Source of the DNA: Undaria pinnatifida | Lineage: Eukaryota; Sar; Phaeophyceae; Laminariales; Alariaceae | Direction of reading: 5' to 3' | Length of the DNA: 64,000 nucleotides | NCBI GenBank assembly: GCA_012845835.1 | Contig: JABAKD010000010.1 | Span: 13,697,401 to 13,761,400 of the forward strand | Shown here: positions 36,001 through 48,000 of the stretch, in pieces | Layout of the letters: every line of letters begins with the position of its first letter | How positions within the stretch are numbered: the stretch's first letter is position 1 | Program-made: the position numbers and the translations under genes | Notes under the pieces: model-generated | The model's database searches: none | What the model was told of the DNA's origin: nothing | What the model saw: the letters and a program-made list of their open reading frames with translations, nothing else

Positions 36001-39000
36001 AAGTTGATAGGCTCTCCGCTTCTGAGCGTGGTATTAGCGGATTCCCCCCCCGGGAGACACTTGTATTCAGAAACACTTGTATTCCGAAACACTTGTATTC
36101 CGAAACACTTGTATTCCGAAACACTTGTCACGTGGCGAGGGGAGAGCCCCGAAGATCCCTGTTACAAATTCGACGAGATTCAATCAACGAAACCCGAAAA
36201 TTTATAGTTTGTTGGTCATAGTCTGACCAGGTGTAGCACTATCCACTGAAGAGCTGCTCTCATTCTCGTGACCGAGCAGATCAGTAGGTAGTGCCATAGT
36301 GACTGAGTAACTCAATGGGTAGTGCTACATCACCAAAACACACATCATATCTGGAAACTAAGTAACTGTTCTACATGTCATAAATGACAACCTTTCTATA
36401 CTCAACTCTCGGCTCGCTCACATGTGGACATTAAAGTATTGATAGCCGTCTCGTCGTCTCCTATTTTGAGGCCAAAATAAAAAACATTCTGCAAGAAGCT
36501 CCAGAGAATTAATTGCCCTGCCCCGGAGATTTGCGTCCATGCATGCGGAGTTTCGAGATGGTGTAACTGACACGGAGCCTCTAAGGCCCATTGTTATATC
36601 GTTTTGCCCAGGCAATAAGTTAACCATCTGCCAGTGGTCAAACGCATTAATACCCCATAGGAAGTGGCGCCGACTAACTCCGTCTCTCAGGCTAACGTTT
36701 TTTCTAAAAACTTTTTGCTGATATATACCTGGTACGAAAAAATATTAACTTATAATCTCAAATTTGTCTTTTCATCCAAAGTGTGGGCGCAGTTAAAAAT
36801 CTATCATTAAGCAGAAGTGAGTTGCTGGTCGCAGTTGCTGAACTTTTTGGTAGCCCCTCTGTTGGTGAACTTTCAGGTAGCCTCTCCGTTGATAAAGTTT
36901 CTGGCGATATCTCTGCTGTTGTATGTGCCGCTAAAGGTATGGTAGATACCGTTTTGGACCATGTCAAAATCACGAATTAAATCGAGTTGTGTAATTTGAG
37001 AAAGAGTGCCCCAAAGCAGATTTTTTATTTGCTCATGCTGCTAGTTATAGGGTATGACCTCGTTTCGGGCCAAACCCAAAAATCACGCAATGCGTTTTTG
37101 GCCTAAGATTGGGAGCCTTAATAAGTAGAGCTTTTCTTGGGTTCGGACAGTGCCAGCTCCGAACGAAGCAACAGCGGAGTCTTGTCACACTCCCGTCTGC
37201 AATGGCATTGCACTCTCTACTCTCGTTAGAATTCGAAAAGGTGTGTCACCTACGCTTGTACCAGGTGTGCTTCCCAGCGAATGCAGAGAGAGGGAGGTGT
37301 GGCCCACGGTTCGCCCGTGCCGCCGGAAGCAAGGACCCTCAGCAATCTTCTAGGCAGTCATCAGGACCACGCTTATTTGGCCTTTCGCAAAATATTTCCA
37401 CTGGATGTTTAGATAGCACTATTGTGTGCCATACATACCTGCTTTCAGATGCAGTTTACGGGACGTGTCTACATAGAACACCGCCAACCAGTGCTTTCAG
37501 ATGCAGTTTACGGGACGTGTCTACATAGAACACCGCCAACCAGTCATTTAGGGTACAGGGCTTGGTGTGCAATTTTTTTTTCTCAAGTTATGGAGCCGGG
37601 TTCGATGATGAACGAAAGTTCTGCGACCCCCCCCTCCCCCCGGCCCATTTTCGCGACGTTTTGCCCCCCCCCCGCCCCCCCGCTCCCCCCGCCCATTACG
37701 GTAAAGAACCCGCTTCCGCGTTTGGTGGTGGCTGACAGGTCGACTGTCCGCTACAAACCCGCTTGTCGGGGGCAATATGTGCTTCAGATTTCAGAGCATG
37801 GCATGCAAGATAAATTGCTCATTTTTGGCGCCAAGCCCGATGGCGATTTAAAAAAAACATTGTGCCGCCCTCCCCCCGACCCATTTCGCGTCATTCTCCC
37901 CCCCCCCCCCTCCCCCCCGCCGGACTATCACGAATGTTACAATGATGGAATCCATCTCCAACTTTAAGAGTGGTAGACGCGTCGATTGTCCTCAGTAAGC
38001 CCGCTTACTTTGGGAACGTGTATTTCAGGTTCGAGGGCTTGGTGTGCAAGATAAATAGCTTGCTTTTGACATCCGATCCCGATTATGAATGGGTGGTGAA
38101 CGAAAGTTATGCCCTCCCTTCCCAATTACTTCGACACGACACCGAGCTGAATTTTGAACGAAAGTCCCCTCCCCTCCCCGCATTTCCTAGTGGCCACAGA
38201 CGGCCAAAGAGGAAGGAGATGGGATAAGGACTTTTCTTTATATGACACCTAGTGTATGGAAGAAGCGTACAGAGCGCCCAAATGTTGGAGGTGTCTCTAT
38301 TAGGAGTAGGAACGGTACTCCGCCTCGAAAGAGGCGCATGGTCAATGGTCAAACGACTAAGGCAAAGCCACAAAAGAGTACGCCCCACCCCCCCTCCCCC
38401 CCCCCGCTTTTTCACGACCCGACACCAACACGTTTTCGAATTAAAGCTCTGCCCCGCCCCCCGCCTCCATTAGCCGGTCGCCCCGATGGCATATCAGGTT
38501 ATCCTCGAGCCTGATATAGGCCAGTTTCGTGAGTTCGAGCCCCGCCGAGTGCATACTCGTATAAATTCGTTGGGACTTTTTCTTGATCACAAATTGACTT
38601 GCGGAAAGCGCGAGAGCGTGAGTTAGCAACACTCGATGAAAAATCGACGAGCAGTAGGATTGCTGAACCCTATGCGCGATAAAAATTGAAGACAAGAACC
38701 GAGGGGGAGAAGAGACGACACCTGTGACCACGGCTTGTACAGAAGCTGGAAAGTAAATGTGTGTGAAAAAACAAAAAAATCACGACACGACGCCGATCCG
38801 AAGTTTCTATTAACGCTGTGCGCCCTCCTCCCCCCCCCGCCATTATGGCGACATGCTGCCCCCCCCCCCATCCGATACCGCGGGATTCTACGCCCCCTTT
38901 TCCATTATGACGACATTGTACGCCCCCCCCCCGCATTATCGCGACATGTTACGCCTCCTCTCCCATCATCACAACATTATACGCCCCCCCCCCCATTATC

Positions 39001-42000
39001 GCGACATGTTACGCCTCCTCTGCCATTCTGACGACATTATACGCCCCCCCCCCCTCCCCATTATCGCGATATTTTTACGCCTCCTCTGCCATTATGACGA
39101 CATTATACGCCTCCCCGCACCCTCATTATCGCGACATTTTACGCCCCCTCTCCCATTATGACGACAGTATACACCCCCCCCCCCCATTATCCCCACGTTT
39201 GACGCCCCCCGTCCCATTATGACGACATTATACGCCCCCCCCTCATTATCGCGACATATGTTGCCCCCCCTCCCATTATGGCGACATTATACGCCCCCCC
39301 CCCACATTATCGCCTCATTTTACGCCCTTCTCCCGTTATGACGACATTGTACCCCCCCTCCATTTCCGCGACATTTTACGCCCCTCCCATCCGTAAGCAA
39401 GAAAGTAGGCACAAGATGCCGAAGTCCGTCTTACAAGCGGTTCTTGGAAGGATGCAGTTCACCCTTCATGCGACTCGCCGATCACCTCACGGCGCTTCGC
39501 ACTTGAAGCAAGCAATGTCTGCCTGGTTCGGTGAAAACCCGACGTGCTCCGTCCCGGCATAGCAGGAATGCGAGGGTCTATGGTCATACATCCATCATAA
39601 CATGCACAAACTGAGTACACCTCCCCCATTATCGCGACATTTTACGCCCCCCCTCCCCGATTTTTGCGATATTTTACGCTCCCTGTCTCATAATGACGGC
39701 ATTATACGCCCCCCCCCTCCCATTTTGACGACAGTTACGGTGGTAGGCTGGTGTTCCTCATCAAGATGGGTCCACCTGTGGCGGACGCGTCGACTGTTCT
39801 TTGCAAGCCCGCCTACGGTGGGAACGTGTACATTTACTATTCTCTTGACGGTGGAGACACGTGGGAAACGTTGACCATCCTCGAGACGTTCGCTTACCGC
39901 AAGGAAGACTTCACGGAGGTGACAATCGAACAAGATGCTTACTAACACCGCTGTTTCGTCCGCCTCGGAACGTGGAAATCAATGTGTTGTCTTAAATTAC
40001 TATTACGGAGATCCACTGATAGAAGCATCAATTATCAAACAACGAAAGAGGGGGCAAGAACAGCACCCGCCTTTGTTGAATAGCGCTTGGCGCAGGTAGG
40101 TTTTACTTTGTTGGCCGGTCTTACCAGGCATACAGACCCTCAATCGCACACAGTAGTCGTAGCGTAGGAGAGCTCGCCTGAAAGGCGGCGATGCTTCCCT
40201 TTTTTCGTGTGTGTTTTCATCCTGGCAACAGTGAATCCACTTGATAATAGTATGAATTCGTTCATTTAGCCACCCCCACGCTAATATATGTGTGTTTTCT
40301 TCCAATTAAACTGTTATTTCCACCCATTTGCACCCAGCACTAAACCGTGTCCGTACTGATGCTTCATAGAGAGACGAGCGCTCTCTGTGATCACAAACCA
40401 CGAGACAGAGATGTACGCAGTATAAGACGTAACACGCCGTCTCTCTCTGCCATGTCGTCATTTTCAACAGCGGAAAATTGAGGGATATCTTGAATTGGTA
40501 TAGATTCATTTCATTCGGGGGCGTTTTACGGTCGAGTCGTGAATTCGTCGATCGCGGGGGCGAGTGTTTGCACTGCTGTAGTACAACATTGATGCCGACG
40601 CCTAGTAATAAAACAAATAAGAACGAGATTTGCCTTTCGTCAGCACCAAAGATCAGAAGACACGCCCAAGCAAAACGAAGATTAAATTATTCCGCACTAG
40701 TTCAAGACATGTAAAAATTTCCGCCTTCGAAACAGACGATATATATCGTCTCCCTCTGCCATAAAAAATAGTTAATGCCTAAAAATAGTATGAATTAGTT
40801 GAATCCCCGCCCCCGGCCCCCAACACACATTGCGTGTGCTTTTGTTTTGCTCATTCCATCTATTACCTTCGCTCTTGTCTTTTCATTCTCGTTTCATAGA
40901 CGCACCTCAGACCCGGGTTCACCAAGCAGACTCTTTTCTTCCCCCTCCCCACTACGGTACGCGCCTTGAAAAATTTGTCGCGAGAAGAACTCAGCACGTT
41001 CTTCCCCTCGTCGTCTCGCGTCGAATTGTGTTTTCACCCACGCTACACAGCAGTACACAGACAGCGCTCTCGGCAGTTAGTTGGTGTCTCTTATATCAAA
41101 TAGGAGATAAAAGAAAAGTCTCCATACCGAGGTTCGGACCCCTGACCTGCACCTTAATTCTGCTCCTGATTAACCACTAAACCACAGGGGCTACCGGCTC
41201 ATTTCGCCTCTCGTTGTATACCCATTAATACGCCATCAAATAGTCCATTGGGTCAGACTGGCGTCTAAAGAGTTCCTTAGACGCACGCTACGATATATCT
41301 AGACCAGGCGTCTAAATAGCTCCTTAGACGCACGCTACGATGGAGGTATACTTTTTTTTGGCGAAAGCGTTTTCTGAATGACGGGGCTCCTGGACCCAAA
41401 TCATCGAAAACAAGGCAAACATATATTTTTTTTTGCGTGAAATTCTCGTTGTGCACCTGGGCCAAGAGGGAGGGATCTTTCATTCGGCAACAGTTTAATT
41501 TTCTTTCCCCCCTCCGAAAAAGAAGAAAAAAAAAAATGGGGGGGGGAGGTCTTAACCCTTTTAGAACCCCAAAACCCGTCCCTATACTAATTCCGAGTTA
41601 TTTTTTCCCAAAACGGGTTTCCCGTTGTGAAAGCGTTAAGCTCCTAGATTGACGAACTTCTGAAAAATAGAGGCGCGCCTCTATCGTAGTACGAGTCCTT
41701 AAAGGGGTACCCCTCCGATGAGGCAGTATACTGCAGTAGGCGAATATCGACGCATGCTGCGGGTGATAGAGAGAGAGAGGTGGCGTCGCCATTTGCCTTC
41801 TGAGGGCACCCCGTGGCTCGAGGAGCTTGTGATGAGTCGTGGTGCCGGGAAGGTGTGAGGGAAGGGACGCGGGCTATCTTAACCGCATCTATTGCCAGCT
41901 ATGCTGACGCTCTATTACATACCTCGCTCAACACAAAATTTGGAGAAACTTAAAAAGTGCGACGAGTCGTGGTGCCGGGTAGGTGTGAGGGAAGGGACGC

Positions 42001-45000
42001 AGGGGTATCAGCTTCGCTTGGAGACAACACCGGTTCTTCTTGGTAGATTTCTTATTATTGGCGTGGAGCTATGAGAAGCTCGAGGAGACAGGAAAGGAGG
42101 AGGAGTGAGAGCATGGGGGTGGGGTGAGGCTCACAGAGTCCGCTTCCCCCCAGCATTGCTGCTGTGCTCTCTTCTGGACCTTTACCTCCGCGGAACGTAC
42201 AAGGAGCGTTCTCCTAGATGTTCTATATTCCTATGAGCGCTTAAAGCGCTTACATCTATCTATCTTGTCCAGAGGAGGAACGTTCCATTACCGAGAACTC
42301 TCTTCTTGTGGTATAAGCTAGCAAGATTATACGGGTTATCTTCTCCACTCAGAATATTCCGTTTAAGACAATCCTCTTCGAGGCCAATCGACCATGACTC
42401 TGTAGGCTATCCTGTCGAATCTGTTGCCAGCTAGCTATACTGACACTCTACTACAAAAGTGACCCTCTCTCTCTCCGCGACGAACACTCGAATGGCCTTC
42501 TTCGTAGGTGAAAAAGTCGATGAAGAGGTCTCTCGCACAACAAAAAAAGATCGATTTTCGTACGAATTCGGGCTAAGGAGTCCCCCGTCATTAAAAAAAA
42601 CGAGAAAAAAAAAGGACTGTACCTCTATCGTCCCTAGTAGCGTCAACGTCGTGGGTTCGAGTCTCACCGAGTGCATACTCGTGCACGAGTATAGATAGGT
42701 ACTTTTTCATTTGCGAATACATTGACGAGCGGGGAAAACACGAGTATATATAGGTACTTTTTCATTTGCGTATACATTTGACGAGCGGGAACAAAAAAAC
42801 GCGAGAGAGAGCGCGTGGGGTTGTCTGGCGAAATTCGATTCTTCGATGAAAAATTGAAGGATATGAAAAATCTGAAAAGTAAGTGGGAAATGCTGAATCC
42901 TATCAAATTCAATGCACGATAAAAATGAAGGCATGTACCCGGGGGGGGGGGGGAGAAGGAAAGACACCACCTGTGACCACGGCTCGTCCAGGAAGCCGCT
43001 CAGGGTGAAACCTCTTTCACGGGTTGGGCTTTAGCTATTAAAAAATCGATTTTAGTGAAAATAAATTAAACAGAGTAAAAAGGGGAGTGGCCTCTGAAAA
43101 TGTATAGATGCGCCTGCTACCGCGTAGCATTTGTCTCACGATGACTTTGACACACTCTTGTGTATATACGAAGTTTTTGCGTGCCATCAGGTTAGGTGTG
43201 CGTAGAGATGCCGTTTGCCGTAGTGCCGTTCGTGCCCATGCCGCGTGCGCGTGCCGGGTCTGCACCCTGGTACCCTCTTGCCTCTGTGGGTTTTGCTCAT
43301 CATGTCGTGATGACTTCTTGCGTTGTTGCTGACAGCTACGTACCGTAATTTTTTATGCGCTGCTTGACGTAAGGTGGAGATAGAGGTGCCGTCGTCTTTG
43401 GTGTCCAGCGCCGTGCGCTTCAAGTGGAAGCAGGAGAACTTCGAGAACGCCCTTGAATACTGGGCATTGGACGACGTACAGGTAAGGAGAGACTACCCAC
43501 CGGTGTATTAGAAGAGACGCGGACATTAATCTAGCATTTTCCCCTCGAATTATGAGCATTCATTTATTAGACGACGTATAGGTGAGGTGCACATGCTACG
43601 GTGAATACCCGGGCTACCGGTTTGGGGAAGGGGGCGGGGGGGTACTCAATATTCGGGCATGGCCGTAGTCCTATGACCATAGACCCTCGCATCCCTACTA
43701 TGCCGGGCCGGAGCACGTCGGGTCTTTGCCGACCATGCAGAAATTATTGCTTGTACCAAGCGCGAAGCGCCGTGAGGTGTTCGGCGAGTAGCATGAAGGG
43801 TGCGCTGCATCCTACTAAGAGCCGCTTGTGAGGCGGATTTGCATGTGGACGACAGCTTCAATGAGCTAATTTGATTTCCGGTATGACCACTTCCAGAGAC
43901 AGCAATGGGAGTACTTACGGGCTACGGTGGGAGGGCTATGTTGTTTTGGGTACTGCTTGGTTTCGCTGCGGCAAGGGGCCACTCGCGCGAGTTTTAACCC
44001 CCTGTTCCTTTGCGGTCGTGCCGTTTTAATTTTGCGATATCAACCCGCGCAATGGAATGGTAGGCAACGTTTCGCCAAAAATAAAACACCTACCAGGTAC
44101 CAATCACTAACGTAAGGTATTCTTGTCCGCGACGTACGGGAGTCACTCATCGTGCCGTGCGAGTGGCTCAAACTCGGTACTAACAGTAAAAACCGGAGTA
44201 TCCCCCCTCCCCCTACCATACCCGAGAAAACGATCGCTATCCTATAAAGGAGATAGATGGTGGCCGCAGACGGCGAAACAGGACGGAGATAGGATATGTA
44301 AACAGTGTCTATGTCGTGTACATGGAAGAAGCGTAATAAGCGCCCAAATGTTGGAAGTGTCTCTATATTAGGAGTAGAAGCGGTGCTCCGTCTCGAAAGG
44401 GATGCGTGGTCAACGGACGAATTACGAAGGCAAGCAACAAATGAGTACGCCCCCCCTAACATCCCCCCCTTAACATCCCCCCCTAGCATGCCCCCTTAAC
44501 ATGCCCCCCTTAACATGCCACCCTTAACATACCCCCCTTAACATGCCCCCCTTAACACCCCCCCCCCCACTGTAGACTTAATCTAAAGGTTGTGCATCCG
44601 TGTTTCTCTCGCGACTCGTCGCTTTAGGAGCTCATACACCTCACACACCTAAAAAGTGACGTAAACTCAAAAGTGCCAGCTGGTAAACAAGCGCATGGTG
44701 TAATGGAGTGCTCTCCGTAGAAGGATAGCTCATAGATTCGACGTGAAACCATGTCATGGTTGAGGTGAAACCACGTGATATTAGCTGTCACACTCACGTC
44801 AAGGTCATCATAAACGGGCGATAATGTAGGTGACGATGATGGGACGAGCAGGACGCGCCCCTCATCTCACTACCCTGTACTACTACCCTGCCCTACCCTG
44901 CCTAGCCCTGTTATGTCTGTCTTTTAGCGTTTATATTAAGGGAAATAATACAAAATAAGCTTCGAGCCTTAGCCAGCGAGCCATGACGAGAGACTACGAA

Positions 45001-48000
45001 AGACACCAGAACCCAAGAGGGGCACGCTTCCCAACACCGACCAACCACGCATCCCCCACTCGGAGTACTGCGACAATGGCCTTCTGCTGTAATGATTTTC
45101 CTTGAGGGTCCCGGAAGTATGATCTACAGAAGTTGAACACAGGTGTATCTACCGCTTTGACCACCACAGCAGTCAGATCGGTAAAACCCAGGTGGGCAGA
45201 ACCCTCTCTTTTTAGAGTGACTAGTCGTGCAAGGCTTCCTTGATTGCGCCAGGTTACAAGAGGAGTGACAAGCGGGGGGCGGGGGGGGGGAGCTGGGTCG
45301 TGGCCAATCTGCATGAACCGGCTCTCGTACTGGCAAGGATTCTGACGCATTGTACGAAACGTCATCGACTGTAAATCTCGCTGCGTCCCGTAGTAAGCTA
45401 CCCGCTACTGGAACACCCCGCCTTTGACGTAGCGCTTACTTGAAGTAGAGTACATACCAATGTCACACCACAGCCAATCACATAAAGTCCTATAGTACGT
45501 GGCTGAGAACGACAACATCCGCTATGCGCGCACGCCACTGGCAGTTAACAACGAATCGGATCAACCCGTGGCTTGAGCAATAGTGCCCCCATAGTTGTAT
45601 ACGTGCGTACACAGATGACGCGAATCAGAACAAATCCTTGGCTTGTCAAGGAATACCGTTGTGCTTGCACATCATAGCGCCACGTGCCGTCTTAATATTC
45701 ACTTCTTACTTCGAAGCAAGAGGATCTCCCTACTGGCGTGTGGTGCCCGGCTCCTGAGTTGTGTATGCTCCTGAGTTGTGTATGTACCGGTTCCGAATGA
45801 CACACATCAGATCCTACTAACTTTGCGGTCTGGATACATACGCGTCTACCCGGTAATTTAGACATATATTTAGATCCCAATAATAATGTACGGTTGGTCT
45901 ATTGCTCATACAGAAGAGCGCATACAAAAGAAACTCTATAACGCTACGGGCTGGTTCAAGTTAAACGACGGAATTGTATCCCCCGGCGGATGCCCACGCT
46001 GTTTTTTCGATACAGACCGTGAAACTTTGACCGCGCGTCTTCTATGTGCCGTTGCGAAGACCTCACCTGACGTTTGTTTGTTTTGTTTGACTGTTTTTTT
46101 TTCACCTGATTGTACGTCAGTGAAGATTTCTGGAATTGTTGGACCACCTTAGACCAAACATTTTCGACGAGAAGAACAAGAACAAAAAAGAACAGAGGTT
46201 AGAACTCGGAATGGGCATGTAGAACACATGTGCACAATTTCACGGTCAACCTCTCAGAAACGGCCTGGACATTTGAACCTTAGTGCGTAAAAATGAGTAA
46301 GACACCAGTACGTTAGTTATTTTTCGTGCAGGATCCAGTTTTTTGCTATGTTCTACTTGACACTGAACATACGCATGTCAGATTTTTGATTTTTTGCGCG
46401 AAAAAAAAAATCCATACAGACATGCCTTGGAGTACCTCCAACCGGGTCGTCCAAAATGCGGCGCAATCGTTTTTTTCGCCCCCGTTTGGAAAAAACCTGA
46501 ATATTATTTAGAAAAAAATGAAGGCCTACTATGTATTGCGAGTGGTTTTCGTGGGGGAGAGAATTTCCGACGTTTAACTTGAACCAGCTCGTCAGGTATA
46601 CCGAAAAAAAAACGTATTGCTCAACACAAGAATGGCATTCCCCGACGATTTTGGGTTAACGCCCCCACAACTGGAAACCCGTTTTACGGGGACTCATTTA
46701 CTTGGAAATAGTATAGGGAGTGGTTTTGGGGCTCTGAAGGGGGTTTATACGGGGGGCCCCGTCATTCAGAAAAAAAAAAAAGTGCTACCTTCGTCGCGGC
46801 ACGCGTCAAGGATAAAACCTGTGCTGGAGGAAACGGTAGTAAACGGTGCAACGCAGGTTACGCGCGTGCTACGCTAGAGTTATTAAGTGGTATACCGTTT
46901 TTTGGCTAAACAAATATTTTTGTGAATGTAGACCAAGGCTGCGGCAAGGGGGGTCACTGATGGCGCCTTTGTTTTTGCAGTGCCTCGGGGGTCACTCGCG
47001 CGAGTGCCCCCCCCCCCCCACCCTCCTGCCCCTGTTTGTTATTTGCGGTCTTAACGTCTTTACAACTAGAAATCAGTTTCTTTTTTTTACAATTTTACTT
47101 GAAGTTAGCATAGGGATGTTTTTTTCGGGGACTTTCAAAAGGAGTTTAAGAAGCTTCCGCGCCGTTTTGATTGTGCGATACGTCTCCGCAATGGAACTAT
47201 GGTCGTTTGCGCTTCGCCAAACTAATTACGTAAATAAAGTGTTTTTTCGTCAGTGAGGTGTGGAGTCACTTGTGCCAGCGGTTCAAACACGGTAGCGAAT
47301 AAACGGCTACCGCCCTACCATAGCCTTGATCCATATGGTCGGGTCGGGTCGGGTCGGGGGGGTACTCAAAATCCCACGGATCGGGTCGGGTCGGGTCGGG
47401 TCGGGTCGGGTCGGGACGGGGTCGGGTCGGGTCGGGTCGGGTCGGGTCGGGTCGGGTCGGGTCGGGTCGGGTCGGGTCGGGTCGGGTCGGGTCGGGTCGG
47501 GTCGGGTCGGGTCGGTCGGGTCGGGTCGGGTCGGGTCGGGTCGGGTCGGGTCGGGTCGGGTCGGGTCGGGTCGGGTCGGGTCGGGTCGGGCGGGTCGGGT
47601 CATGTTGGATCAGGAGTTTAACAGATATCACGGTTCGGGTCGGGCCGGGTCACCCTGACACGATCCGACCCGCGAACAGCCCTGAATATTTGTAACTGTC
47701 GACAACTGTATGCGTTGGTGTGAGTTTGTGAATCAGGCAGCAAGTCGTGAAAAAAATAACGAGAAAGTTCCTCGGTTTGTTCCTTTTGGAAGATTCCGGT
47801 CGTCGGACGAGACACGGGGGAAATTCAGGCACGCGAGGCTGAAAACGAGCCCTCTCTTCGTAGCTTGAAAACTCGCGAAAATAAGCGCGAGTTTTTATAG
47901 ACGGAAAGATACCTGTGACCACAGCTTGTCCAGAAGGTTGCTGAAGGGTAAAAAAAAGTATTTTCGAGTTAAGCTGATGAGCAAAAAGCGATTATCAACA

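Larger units (their letters stand above)
35587..37540 (+). other. First part of intron 3
   Basis: It contains tRNA-D-arm palindromes (about 35960-36010 and 36220-36340), an 18-bp array (36055-36125), a weak open frame with a 33-bp repeat (36783-36979) and a 63-bp direct repeat (about 37440-37545). Confidence 0.5.
39919..43373 (+). other. Intron 4 (3.5 kb)
   Basis: It holds a SINE copy on the minus strand (40835-41205), a MITE-like copy (about 41325-41700), a duplicated gacgagtcgtggtgccggg segment (about 41830 and 41960) and a second SINE (about 42625-42990). No exon was seen. Confidence 0.65.

Noticed and set aside
36783-36979. Open frame with 33-residue Ser/Val-rich repeats in intron 3
   Set aside because: Exons 3 and 4 complete each other's split codon without it; codon use is AT-rich, unlike the gene. 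Treated as a repeat.
38853-39161. Pro-rich open frames over the C-rich array
   Set aside because: Translations of the minisatellite in intron 3.
45886-46152. Open frame of 88 codons in intron 5
   Set aside because: No splice sites of matching phase, no motif, and exons 5 and 6 already join perfectly.
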